A stretch of 64,000 nucleotides of DNA from Rhodocytophaga aerolata (GTDB lineage Bacteria; Bacteroidota; Bacteroidia; Cytophagales; 172606-1). Below are positions 45,952-54,329 of the stretch, piece after piece (position 1 is the first letter of the stretch; each line of letters starts with the position of its first letter). The position numbers were made by a program, and so were the translations under genes. Below the pieces are notes generated by a model. It saw nothing but the letters and a program-made list of their open reading frames with translations, was not told the origin of the DNA and searched no databases. The stretch spans positions 248,001 to 312,000 of the forward strand of contig NZ_JAUKPO010000003.1 in NCBI RefSeq assembly GCF_030503435.1, in the 5' to 3' direction.

Positions 45952-48171
45952 ATGTACAGAATTTATTATTACTTTTTATTTCTTTGTTTTTCCATTCCTT
46001 CTTTTGCGCAAAGCAGCCAACCACTTTTCCTTTTTAAGGATCAGCAGGCACAGTTTGGCTATAAAAATGAAAGTGGCCAGATAATACTTGAAGCACGATA
46101 TGAGGAGGCCTTTCCTTTTACAGACAATTATGCTTTTGTAAAAAAAAATAATGCCTGGGGATTAATCAATACAAAAGGAAAGGAAGTAATTCCTGCTTCT
46201 TATGAAGATTTAGGATGGATGCTGCCTAAAGATAAATCAGCGGTTATGGGCGGCGAAATACTAGGTTATAAACAATCTGGTAAATGGGGATTGATTTCTA
46301 CTAAAAATAAAATAATAAGATCTGCTGCTTATGATATAATGCTTCCTTTTAGTGGAGATAAAATTAAAGTTGGGCAAGTCTCTGTTTCTCCTGTTGCTGA
46401 TACTTTGTATGGAGTAATTGATATACAAGGCAAAGTAGTCATTCCATTGCAATATCATGCCCTTGAAACAACCCCTGTAGATGGCATATTACTAGCAGGG
46501 TCAAACAAACTGTATGCTTACGCATCTACAGAAAAAATACAGTGTACTATAAAAGCCTATGGTTTGCTGAACTGGGCTAATACGGTTATTCTACCCATTG
46601 AACATAAAGCCATTCGTACAGAAAATCAGGAATTGCAAATTACCCCTTTTAATTCCTGGAAGATAATTGGCTCACTTGATTCTGTAGCAACGTATGGGTT
46701 AGACACGTTGTATGCTATTTCTGGTCAGCATTATGCTTTTTCTATTCAGAGCAAAGTAGGAATATTAGACACTACCGGTGTACTGCATGCTAACATGGAT
46801 GGTATACAGCCTGAGCATAACGGATTTATTATTTATCAAACAGCCACTAAATACGGTGTGCTTGTAGATGAAAAAGCAGTGTTGCAATCATTTCTGCCAG
46901 CCGTCTATGACCGTATCCATATTGATTCACCTGAATTCATCAGAGCGGGAACCAGGAATGAAACAGGCTGGCAATGGGAAATCCTGAAGAGACAAGGGGC
47001 AACAAAAACGAATATAACTCAGCAGCCCTACTCCTGGATAGAACCCATTACGCAACATCCTTTAATAAAAGTAGAAAACAACGGTAAGTATGGCTACATT
47101 AATCAGCAAGGAGAAGAGGTAATCCCCCTGCAATATGATTTTTTAGGTGAAGTAACAGATAGTATCTGTGTGGCTGTATATAAAGGAAAACATGGTATAC
47201 TTCACCAAAATGGGAAATGGGTAATTGAACCGAAAGCAGATTATTTTGCTATGAACCAGTTTGGCTATTATATCCGGAAAATAGCAGGTAAATATGAAGT
47301 GCTTGACAATACAGGAAGAGTAAAATACACTTCTACTGAACCTATGCAGTTTGTAGCAGACGGCAGTATTGCCATTCAACAAAAAGGCAAATACGGCAGA
47401 ATTAGTACTACAGGTATGCCTTGCATTCCAGCAGCTTATGACAGTATCTCACCTATGACACCCGACCATACCTTCTGGGCGTATAGTGGTAAAAATATAT
47501 TTTTGTATAGCAGCAAAGGAGAAGTATTAGTTAAGCCTGGCAGTGGTATTCAGAAAATAATATATCAGCAAGAACAAGAATTTTTGCCAGCTATTATAAA
47601 TGGCAGATATGGTTTCGTGGATAGTTTTGGCCGCCTTCGATTAGCAAACCGGTATGAGGATGTACGCCCGTTTGAAGGCAATCTGGCTGCTGTGAGATTG
47701 GCAGGCAAATGGGGCTTTATTACTAAGCAAGATAAACTTGTGATACAGCCTTATTACGAGGAAGTAGGGTTAATACAAGATGGAAAATTACTAGCGAAAA
47801 AGGATAATAAATATGGAATTATTGATGTCACAGGAAAAATACTAACACCCTTTTCGTTCGATAAAATTACCAGGCATTCAACGGGAGTATATTTATTCGA
47901 GCATAAAGGGAAGCAGGGCATGCTTAATAAAAGAGGGTTTGAAGTGCTCTATGCAAAATATGACCAGATACTTCCACAGCAGGACAATAAAGCTATACTA
48001 AGAACAAATAATAAATACGGATTAGCGGATGCAAAAGGAATAGTAATTATCCCGCCTTTGTTTGATATACTGGTAAAAAATCCATTTGCTGCCTCTTATA
48101 TAGGATTAGAGAAAGCTACTTCTTTCACATTTCAACCGCTAAATACCAAAGTTAAAGCCACTGCAAAATAA
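45952..48171 (+). CDS. exported WG-repeat protein
   Basis: 739-residue protein with a signal peptide (MYRIYYYFLFLCFSIPSFAQ, about 1-20) and a chain of about ten WG repeats, the beta-hairpin motif in which K/N-x-x-W/Y-G-x-I/L-x-x-x-G is followed by a ...P..Y... element. Examples are NAWGLINTKGKEVIPASYEDL, GKWGLISTKNKIIRSAAYDIM, GKYGYINQQGEEVIPLQYDFL, GKWGFITKQDKLVIQPYYEE and NKYGLADAKGIVIIPPLFDIL. WG proteins are generally binding proteins of unknown partner. The frame is open from ATG 45928, but 45952 begins the signal peptide. No lipobox or OmpA tail is present. It lies in a block of envelope genes and is divergent from the DUF3857 pair. Confidence 0.85.
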   Translation: MYRIYYYFLFLCFSIPSFAQSSQPLFLFKDQQAQFGYKNESGQIILEARYEEAFPFTDNYAFVKKNNAWGLINTKGKEVIPASYEDLGWMLPKDKSAVMGGEILGYKQSGKWGLISTKNKIIRSAAYDIMLPFSGDKIKVGQVSVSPVADTLYGVIDIQGKVVIPLQYHALETTPVDGILLAGSNKLYAYASTEKIQCTIKAYGLLNWANTVILPIEHKAIRTENQELQITPFNSWKIIGSLDSVATYGLDTLYAISGQHYAFSIQSKVGILDTTGVLHANMDGIQPEHNGFIIYQTATKYGVLVDEKAVLQSFLPAVYDRIHIDSPEFIRAGTRNETGWQWEILKRQGATKTNITQQPYSWIEPITQHPLIKVENNGKYGYINQQGEEVIPLQYDFLGEVTDSICVAVYKGKHGILHQNGKWVIEPKADYFAMNQFGYYIRKIAGKYEVLDNTGRVKYTSTEPMQFVADGSIAIQQKGKYGRISTTGMPCIPAAYDSISPMTPDHTFWAYSGKNIFLYSSKGEVLVKPGSGIQKIIYQQEQEFLPAIINGRYGFVDSFGRLRLANRYEDVRPFEGNLAAVRLAGKWGFITKQDKLVIQPYYEEVGLIQDGKLLAKKDNKYGIIDVTGKILTPFSFDKITRHSTGVYLFEHKGKQGMLNKRGFEVLYAKYDQILPQQDNKAILRTNNKYGLADAKGIVIIPPLFDILVKNPFAASYIGLEKATSFTFQPLNTKVKATAK

Positions 48172-48258
48172 GGGCTGATTTCAGAAAACTATTAGTAACA
48201 AATTTCTGTTAAGTAATTTTATAACAAAAAACACTTTAATTGTAAATTTTCCATTATA

Positions 48259-48266
48259 TATATTTG
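48259..48266 (+). promoter_or_regulatory. candidate -7 promoter element (TATATTTG)
   Basis: Exact TAnnTTTG match ending 27 bases before the ATG at 48294. It overlaps a possible TTG start at 48264, which argues that the real start is 48294. Confidence 0.5.
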
Positions 48267-48293
48267 GAAATTATTATTTTATTAGTAAAATTT

Positions 48294-48872
48294 ATGAAAT
48301 ATTTAAGTTCATTCTATATGTACACTAGCTCACAACTACTGCTTCCGGAAGAGATCTCTTTTGTTGATTCGCACAACGGTCTTACGATTGAGAAAAAATG
48401 GTTTGAATACGGAAGATTTTTACAGCTACTCTTCGCATTTATTATTAATATATCTGCCGGGTTTGCCTTACATGAGCTTATTTATGCAAAAGCTACCGGC
48501 ATATTGCTAGCCGGATTAATTGCTGTTGGAATAGTTGTTTGTACGTTGCAGATAATTGGTTTATGGATGTTATATAAGGCGATATGCGGATTTTTTAATA
48601 CCACCGTAATTACTATAAATAAATCTACCATATCTATTCATTTTAAGCCACTCCCTTGGTTTGGAGCTAAAACCATTAAACGGGACGATATAGTGCAGTT
48701 CAATGTAATTGAGAAAGATTACTCAGATGCTGTACTCAACCATGTGGCATATCAGCTGCAAGTAGTGGTAAAAAACAGTGACCCGATATTCTTGCTAAAG
48801 AACCTGGATACTCCTGAACAAGCGCAATTTATTGAAGAGAAGATTGAGCAATTTTTATTTGAAAGTAAATAA
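48294..48872 (+). CDS. hypothetical membrane protein
   Basis: 192-residue protein with two predicted transmembrane helices (about 48-70 and 80-108; FLQLLFAFIINISAGFALHEL, then GILLAGLIAVGIVVC and LQIIGLWMLYKAI). A soluble C-terminal part of about 85 residues follows (about 108-192; TVITINKSTISIHFKPLPWFG and IEKDYSDAVLNHVAYQLQVVV), which could form a PH-like beta fold. No family is recognised. The ORF is open from a TTG 30 bases upstream, but that codon falls inside the promoter element, so ATG 48294 is chosen. It follows the WG gene by 122 bases and ends at a good terminator, so it could be transcribed alone. Confidence 0.65.
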   Translation: MKYLSSFYMYTSSQLLLPEEISFVDSHNGLTIEKKWFEYGRFLQLLFAFIINISAGFALHELIYAKATGILLAGLIAVGIVVCTLQIIGLWMLYKAICGFFNTTVITINKSTISIHFKPLPWFGAKTIKRDDIVQFNVIEKDYSDAVLNHVAYQLQVVVKNSDPIFLLKNLDTPEQAQFIEEKIEQFLFESK

Positions 48873-48909
48873 AATTAACCAGATACATTTAACCTTAAAC
48901 CTTTTAACG

Positions 48910-48938
48910 GCTGTCTGATTATCAGGCAGCTTTTTTAT
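48910..48938. terminator. terminator between the membrane gene and recQ
   Basis: 9-bp stem with one G-T pair (GCTGTCTGA at 48910-48918, TCAGGCAGC at 48922-48930), 3-base loop, then seven T residues. Serves the plus strand best. Confidence 0.8.
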
Positions 48939-48955
48939 TTTGTAGGGATTACGAA

Positions 48956-50866
48956 TTACGAGGGTATATAAATGTTGCCGTTTGCTGCATATTTCACTTC
49001 CCCGGTGCCAGCCATTTCACGTATTGTATCCAGCAACATCTTTTCATTTTTAGGATTTATTGCATATACGAGCTGTTGTAAACTTATTTCCTTGCCTGTT
49101 AATAGCTGCAATATTTTCTGTCGGTTTTGATGGAAATAGTCTGAATAGTCTTTTTGTTTCTTTTTTTCAAGACAGATATCACATACTCCACATTCTTTAT
49201 CTGAAATCTCATCAAAGTATTCTAGCAAGAGTAAAGTCCGGCACCTGTTCTGGTGGGTAACATAGGTAATTACTGCCTGTACTTTATCTAATTCCTGTTG
49301 TTTACGAATTTGAAGATGGCGGGTCTGTAGAGGCATATCTACCGCATTAAACCGCACGGTCGTAAATGTAATTTGTGGCTTATCTTTTTGTTTATCGTAA
49401 ATCAGAATATTATACCCATGCAGTGCAGTTAGCATTCTTTCCACATCCGCTATCTGAATTTGTAACTGGCGGGCAACAGCATACTCTGAAATAACCATAA
49501 AACTGGTAAATACTTCTCCTCCATACATTCGCAATAGCATTTTTATTAATACATCAAACCCGGCATTGGCCACCTGAAACTCGTAAAGCTGTTTTTTATC
49601 TATTTGGAAGTATACTTTAGAGGGACTGTAAAAAGATTCATTAAACTGGATAAATCCTTCATCTTCCAATCGTTTTAAGGCATAATAAGTATCAGAAGGA
49701 GGTAATTTATACGTGTCTGCAAAAGTATCTAATTCAAAGTCATAGCTGGAAAGGTATCCGCTGCCCACAGCTATTTGATAGTAGTTTGCCAGAGATTGAT
49801 AAGTACGCCGAATAAACTCAATAGGGGGATAGGCACGCTCTACCCGTTCTTGCAGATCTGTAATGTCACTTTGGTGATACAAAGCTACGGCATATGCTTT
49901 TTTTTCATCTCGTCCGGCGCGGCCTGCTTCCTGGTAATATGCTTCCAATGTATCCGGCAAATCTATGTGAATTACGGTGCGTACATCAGGTTTATCTATG
50001 CCCATACCAAAGGCATTGGTAGCCACCATTACGCGGGTATGGTTAGTTATCCAGGCATCCTGTTTCTGGGAACGTTGCTGGTTGCTTAGCCCGGCATGAT
50101 AAAAGTCGGCACTAATACCGGATTGAGTAAGCCATTCTGCCAGTTTTTGTGTCCTTTTGCGGCTACGTACATACACTACTGCTGAACCAGGTACTCGTTG
50201 TAAAATAGTATAGAGTTTTTTTTCTTTGTTTTCTTCCTTGAACGCCGAATACGATAAATTTTCCCTGGCAAAACTCTTTTGAAAAACCTGTGGTTTGCGG
50301 AAAGCCAGTTTATCTATAATATCTTTTCTAACCTCTTTGGTAGCTGTAGCTGTTAAAGCGATTACAGGTACATCTGGCAGAATTTCCCGTAACTTCACAA
50401 TTTCCAGATAAGGAGGACGGAAGTCATAACCCCACTGCGATATACAATGTGCTTCGTCTACTGCCAGCAAGCCAACTTTCATGCGTTTAACCCGCTCAAT
50501 AAATAGTTCCGTTTGAATACGTTCAGGAGAAATGTAGAGAAACTTGTATTGTCCAAACACACAATTATCTAAGGTAATATCTATCTCCCGGCGGGTGAGG
50601 CCGGAATACAGGGCTACTGCCGGAATATGTCTCTTCTGCAATTGTTCTACCTGATCTTTCATTAAGGCGATCAATGGAGAGATAACTATACAAATACCAT
50701 CCATAGCCAATGCCGGAACTTGAAAACAAACAGATTTGCCTCCGCCGGTAGGAAGCAGCGCTAATGTATCTTGTTTCTGTAATACAGCTGAAATAATATC
50801 CTCCTGTAAAGGCCTGAAAGAATCGTAGCCCCAATATGTTTTTAAAATGTCATGGATGTGGCTCAT
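48956..50866 (-). CDS. recQ: ATP-dependent DNA helicase RecQ
   Basis: 636-residue 3'-5' helicase of DNA repair and recombination. Motif I is LLPTGGGKSVCFQVPAL (about 37-53), DEAH is DEAHCISQWGYDFRP (about 135-150), motif III is ALTATATKEV, motif VI is EAGRAGRDEKKA (about 310-321). The zinc-binding Cys set is near 525-555 (CRTLLLLEYFDE, CGVCDIC). A winged-helix region lies near 380-450. The C-terminus after the Cys set is short and shows no HRDC domain, so this is a HRDC-less RecQ. A promoter element is 28 bases upstream. Confidence 0.95.
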   Translation of the reverse strand: MSHIHDILKTYWGYDSFRPLQEDIISAVLQKQDTLALLPTGGGKSVCFQVPALAMDGICIVISPLIALMKDQVEQLQKRHIPAVALYSGLTRREIDITLDNCVFGQYKFLYISPERIQTELFIERVKRMKVGLLAVDEAHCISQWGYDFRPPYLEIVKLREILPDVPVIALTATATKEVRKDIIDKLAFRKPQVFQKSFARENLSYSAFKEENKEKKLYTILQRVPGSAVVYVRSRKRTQKLAEWLTQSGISADFYHAGLSNQQRSQKQDAWITNHTRVMVATNAFGMGIDKPDVRTVIHIDLPDTLEAYYQEAGRAGRDEKKAYAVALYHQSDITDLQERVERAYPPIEFIRRTYQSLANYYQIAVGSGYLSSYDFELDTFADTYKLPPSDTYYALKRLEDEGFIQFNESFYSPSKVYFQIDKKQLYEFQVANAGFDVLIKMLLRMYGGEVFTSFMVISEYAVARQLQIQIADVERMLTALHGYNILIYDKQKDKPQITFTTVRFNAVDMPLQTRHLQIRKQQELDKVQAVITYVTHQNRCRTLLLLEYFDEISDKECGVCDICLEKKKQKDYSDYFHQNRQKILQLLTGKEISLQQLVYAINPKNEKMLLDTIREMAGTGEVKYAANGNIYIPS

Positions 50867-50894
50867 ACGGCAGTAAAGAACATACTAAAATTAA

Positions 50895-50902
50895 CAAAAA
50901 TA
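50895..50902 (-). promoter_or_regulatory. candidate -7 promoter element of recQ (TATTTTTG)
   Basis: Exact TAnnTTTG match on the minus strand (CAAAAATA on plus), 28 bases upstream of the recQ ATG. Confidence 0.5.
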
Positions 50903-51032
50903 AGTGGTTTGACCATGATGCGCTAAAAGTGTATTAGAAACATCAAATTCTATATTAATAAAGCCCTGATATTTTATAGTTACTGATTTTTTAGTAAATC
51001 GTTGTTTGCTATAGAAATCCATTGGAATACGT

Positions 51033-51827
51033 ATGAAACGATTTGAAAACAAAAATGTATTGGTTACAGGAGCAGGCTCAGGCATAGGCTTTGGTATATG
51101 CCGCCACTTTGCCAGCGAAGGAGCTATTGTTGCATTAAACGATAAAAATGAAGTACTGGCCAAAGAGGCGGCTACTAAGATAAACAACGAGATAGGGGAG
51201 CAGCGTGTATTCCCGTATGCGTGCGACATAGCGAATGTAGAAGAGGTACGGAAGATGGTGAAAGAATTTGCTTCTACTCATAAGGGATTGCATGTGTTGA
51301 TAGCCAATGCTGGCATTACCAATTATGGAGCTTTTCTTACCTATACACCTGAAGCTTTCGACACGTTAACCAGTGTAAATATGCGGGGATCTTATTTCTC
51401 GGCTCAGGCTGCTGCATTGGCCATGATTGAATACAAAATTCCAGGTAGAATTATACTTATGTCATCAGTGACTGGTGTACAGGCGCATATTAATCTGAGT
51501 GCGTATGGCATGACCAAAGCGGCCTTACGCTTAATGGCCCGTGGGCTTGCCCTGGAACTAGGCCCCTACGGAATTACAGTAAATGCCATAGGTGCTGGGG
51601 CCACCATTACTGAACGCACGTTAACAGATGACCCAAATTATGAAAAGAACTGGAATTCTGTGGCGCCTAATGGGCGAACAGGATATGTGGAAGATGTAGC
51701 AAATACCGCTCTTTTTTTAGCCTCAACAGAAGCACGCCATATCACCGGAGATACCATAATGGTAGATGGCGGCTGGACCATCTACAGCCCGGTTCCTCAA
51801 AACCATCCGACAGCGGATAATAAATAA
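51033..51827 (+). CDS. short-chain dehydrogenase/reductase
   Basis: 264-residue classical SDR using NAD(P). The cofactor motif TGAGSGIGFGICRHF is at 12-26, with DKNE (about 37-40) and NAG near 91-93. The catalytic triad is Ser in SSVTG (about 142) plus Tyr and Lys in SAYGMTKAAL (about 156-160). The C-terminal DTIMVDGGWT is typical. Such genes are often called glucose 1-dehydrogenase or 3-oxoacyl-ACP reductase; the substrate is not deducible. It is divergent from recQ and ends at a terminator shared with clpX. Confidence 0.92.
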   Translation: MKRFENKNVLVTGAGSGIGFGICRHFASEGAIVALNDKNEVLAKEAATKINNEIGEQRVFPYACDIANVEEVRKMVKEFASTHKGLHVLIANAGITNYGAFLTYTPEAFDTLTSVNMRGSYFSAQAAALAMIEYKIPGRIILMSSVTGVQAHINLSAYGMTKAALRLMARGLALELGPYGITVNAIGAGATITERTLTDDPNYEKNWNSVAPNGRTGYVEDVANTALFLASTEARHITGDTIMVDGGWTIYSPVPQNHPTADNK

Positions 51828-51870
51828 AAAATAAAGCCTGTTAGAACTATCATCTAACAGGCTTTATTTT
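51828..51870. terminator. bidirectional terminator between the SDR gene and clpX
   Basis: 18-bp perfect stem (51828-51845 and 51853-51870; core AAAGCCTGTTAGA) with a 7-base loop. The A and T ends serve both strands. Confidence 0.9.
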
Positions 51871-51887
51871 GGAGAAATTAACTCAAA

Positions 51888-53117
51888 TTAAGCTACCGCT
51901 TTCAGCGTACTGAACTTCGACTTTTCAAATTCAGTTTTTGCATAATCTCTGGTTATAACAAATTCTTTAATATCTGTTCTGGAAGGTAATTCAAACATAG
52001 CATTTGTCATAATGGCTTCGCAGATAGACCGAAGTCCACGGGCTCCCAACTTAAACAACATAGCCTGATCCACAATATAATCCAGAGCATCGGTATCGAA
52101 TTCCAAGCGGATGCCTTCCATCTGGAATAATTTTTTATACTGGCGGGTAATAGCATTTTTAGGCTCTGTCAGGATTTGGCGTAAGGTGTCGCGGCTTAAA
52201 GGCTCCAGATACGTTAATACCGGCAGGCGGCCAATTAATTCAGGAATCAAACCAAAAGATTTCAAATCCTGTGCGTTAATATATTTAAGCAGGCTTTCCT
52301 GTTCGTGCGAAAAATCGTATTTGGTTTTATCTACAAACCCGATAGGACGCGTATTCACACGCTTGGCAATATGGCGGTTAATCCCATCAAAGGCTCCTCC
52401 GCAAATGAACAGGATGTTTTCTGTATTCACGGCAATCATCTTCTGATCAGGGTGTTTTCGGCCACCTTGAGGAGGCACATTTACCACAGTTCCTTCTAAT
52501 AACTTCAACAGAGCCTGCTGCACGCCTTCTCCACTTACATCTCTAGTAATAGAGGGATTATCTGATTTACGGGCAATTTTATCTATCTCATCAATATAGA
52601 CAATGCCTTTTTCTGCCTTTTCTACATCATAATCAGCTGCTTGTAAGAGGCGGGTTAGAATAGTTTCTACATCTTCGCCTACATAACCAGCTTCTGTAAT
52701 AACAGTAGCATCAGCAATGCAAAAAGGCACCTGCAAGGTTTTAGCCATGGTACGGGCCAGATATGTTTTACCAGTACCTGTTTCGCCTACCATAATGATG
52801 TTCGATTTTTCAATGGTTACATCATCTTCGGCTTTTGGCTGCATTAATCGCTTGTAATGATTATATACAGCTACCGCCAGTACTTTTTTTGCTTCATCCT
52901 GCCCAACTACGAATTGTTCCAGGAAATTTTTCATTTCTACAGGCTTCATTAGTTGAAAACTGGCAGGAGCACTTTTATCTTTGGGCTTAGTTTCTTCAAG
53001 TAATATCTGATGACCTTGCATAATGCAACGGTCGCAAATATGTGCGTTTATGCCGGAAAGCATTAAAGTGACCTCTTTTTTACTTCTTCCGCAAAACGAA
53101 CAATTGGTTTGAGCCAT
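51888..53117 (-). CDS. clpX: ATP-dependent Clp protease ATP-binding subunit ClpX
   Basis: 409-residue AAA+ unfoldase that feeds substrates to ClpP. The N-terminal zinc-binding domain has four Cys ([15 protein letters not shown], then CDRCIMQG, residues 6-40). Walker A is [14 protein letters not shown] (about 112-125). Walker B is [14 protein letters not shown] (about 177-190). The pore loop and the sensor region ([13 protein letters not shown], near 370) are present. It follows clpP on the same strand after a 327-base gap, with no clear own promoter. Confidence 0.97.
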   Translation of the reverse strand: MAQTNCSFCGRSKKEVTLMLSGINAHICDRCIMQGHQILLEETKPKDKSAPASFQLMKPVEMKNFLEQFVVGQDEAKKVLAVAVYNHYKRLMQPKAEDDVTIEKSNIIMVGETGTGKTYLARTMAKTLQVPFCIADATVITEAGYVGEDVETILTRLLQAADYDVEKAEKGIVYIDEIDKIARKSDNPSITRDVSGEGVQQALLKLLEGTVVNVPPQGGRKHPDQKMIAVNTENILFICGGAFDGINRHIAKRVNTRPIGFVDKTKYDFSHEQESLLKYINAQDLKSFGLIPELIGRLPVLTYLEPLSRDTLRQILTEPKNAITRQYKKLFQMEGIRLEFDTDALDYIVDQAMLFKLGARGLRSICEAIMTNAMFELPSRTDIKEFVITRDYAKTEFEKSKFSTLKAVA

Positions 53118-53444
53118 TTTATTGAGATTAATTTATGTACAAATTGATAATCAGAAGACTGATTTATATACTATCAGCTATGTAAGCTACTTATTTTTGT
53201 CTGCTCCATCAACCGAAAAATCTTTTATTTTTTTACACCTTCTTCCCGACTAGAAGAAAATATATTTTTTGTAGTCCAGACCTTTTTTAATTAAATAGTA
53301 CAAAAAAGTAAAATTTATAGTTTCGCCATACAGCGGCAAATTCCAAAATTTTGTATAACAGTATTGTTTTCTAAGTATAAATAATAGCTTGGTAGATGTG
53401 TAAGCTAACACAGACTATTCCCGGATTGAGAATAGTCTGTATTT
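53118..53444. other. intergenic region between clpP and clpX
   Basis: 327 bases. An 11-bp hairpin (ACAGACTATTC at 53410-53420, GAATAGTCTGT at 53430-53440) lies just beyond the clpP stop. It has no minus-strand T tract, so it is an imperfect terminator. No TAnnTTTG is seen for clpX and no gene is supported. Confidence 0.5.
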
Positions 53445-54116
53445 TTATTGATGTCTTACCAATACTTCATCAATGAGCCCATAAGCTTTTGCTTCTTCGG
53501 CTTTCATCCAGTAATCACGGTCTGAGTCTTTTTCTACCTGCTCAAATGATTTACCACTGTGCTTAGCAATAATTTCATACAACTCTCTACGCAAAATAAC
53601 TATCTGCTTAGCTGTAATTTCAATATCTACTGACTGGCCTTGCGCACCGCCGGAAGGCTGGTGAATCATTACGCGTGCATGTTGCAAAGCAGAACGTTTG
53701 CCAGCAGCCCCTCCACATAATAACACAGCACCCATAGAAGCCGCTAAGCTGGTACAAATGGTAGCTACATCCGGACGGATATACTGCATGGTATCGTAAA
53801 TACCTAAACCAGCATAAACCGAGCCACCGGGACTATTTATGTACAAAAGTATATCTTTCTTAGCATCAGCTGATTCCAGGAACAACAACTGTGCTACAAT
53901 TATATTGGCAATATTGTCGTCAATACCCATTCCCAGAAAAATAATACGGTCGGCCATCAACCTGGAGAAAACATCAATCTCGCGGAAGTTGGTAGGCCTT
54001 TCCTCTATTACTGTACGGGTCATGTTTTCTACATGGTGAATATATCTGTCTACATTAGAACCGTTAATATTCTGGCCTTTAACGGCAAATTTTCTGAATT
54101 CATCTTTATTAAGCAT
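53445..54116 (-). CDS. clpP: ATP-dependent Clp protease proteolytic subunit ClpP
   Basis: 223-residue serine protease that forms the tetradecameric chamber used by ClpX. The catalytic triad is Ser127 in LAASMGAV, His152 in [11 protein letters not shown] and an Asp near 201 in SDRDYWM. A longer frame opens at a TTG at 54143, but that codon is part of the TAGTTTTG promoter element (54141-54148), so ATG 54116 (MLNKDEFRK) is chosen. It lies downstream of tig and upstream of clpX, the usual order, but a terminator and a promoter separate it from tig. Confidence 0.97.
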   Translation of the reverse strand: MLNKDEFRKFAVKGQNINGSNVDRYIHHVENMTRTVIEERPTNFREIDVFSRLMADRIIFLGMGIDDNIANIIVAQLLFLESADAKKDILLYINSPGGSVYAGLGIYDTMQYIRPDVATICTSLAASMGAVLLCGGAAGKRSALQHARVMIHQPSGGAQGQSVDIEITAKQIVILRRELYEIIAKHSGKSFEQVEKDSDRDYWMKAEEAKAYGLIDEVLVRHQ

Positions 54117-54140
54117 ACGCAGTGTGTGGTTTAATATATA

Positions 54141-54148
54141 CAAAACTA
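54141..54148 (-). promoter_or_regulatory. candidate -7 promoter element of clpP (TAGTTTTG)
   Basis: Exact TAnnTTTG match on the minus strand (CAAAACTA on plus), 25 bases upstream of the clpP ATG and directly beside the tig terminator hairpin. Confidence 0.5.
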
Positions 54149-54150
54149 AA

Positions 54151-54180
54151 AAAAAAGCCCTTTGTTAGAAGGACTTTTTT
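54151..54180 (-). terminator. terminator after the trigger factor gene
   Basis: 12-bp stem with one mismatch (54151-54162 and 54169-54180), 6-base loop and long A/T flanks. It lies between tig and clpP, 150 bases beyond the tig stop. Confidence 0.75.
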
Positions 54181-54329
54181 AAACTATTTCCTTGAAATGT
54201 GAATCAGGATTTGAAAGGTAAAGTTCATCAACTTTGGGTATTTCATGCCTAATTTTTTAATCAACTCTTGTAATGCTTTATAAAGTAAAGATTTTATGCT
54301 ATAAAATACCTTAAAATCTTTACCTTCTA

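Noticed and set aside
45952-48171. WG repeats considered as a DNA-level tandem repeat or CRISPR
   Set aside because: Units are diverged at DNA level and vary in length; the repeat is only in the protein.
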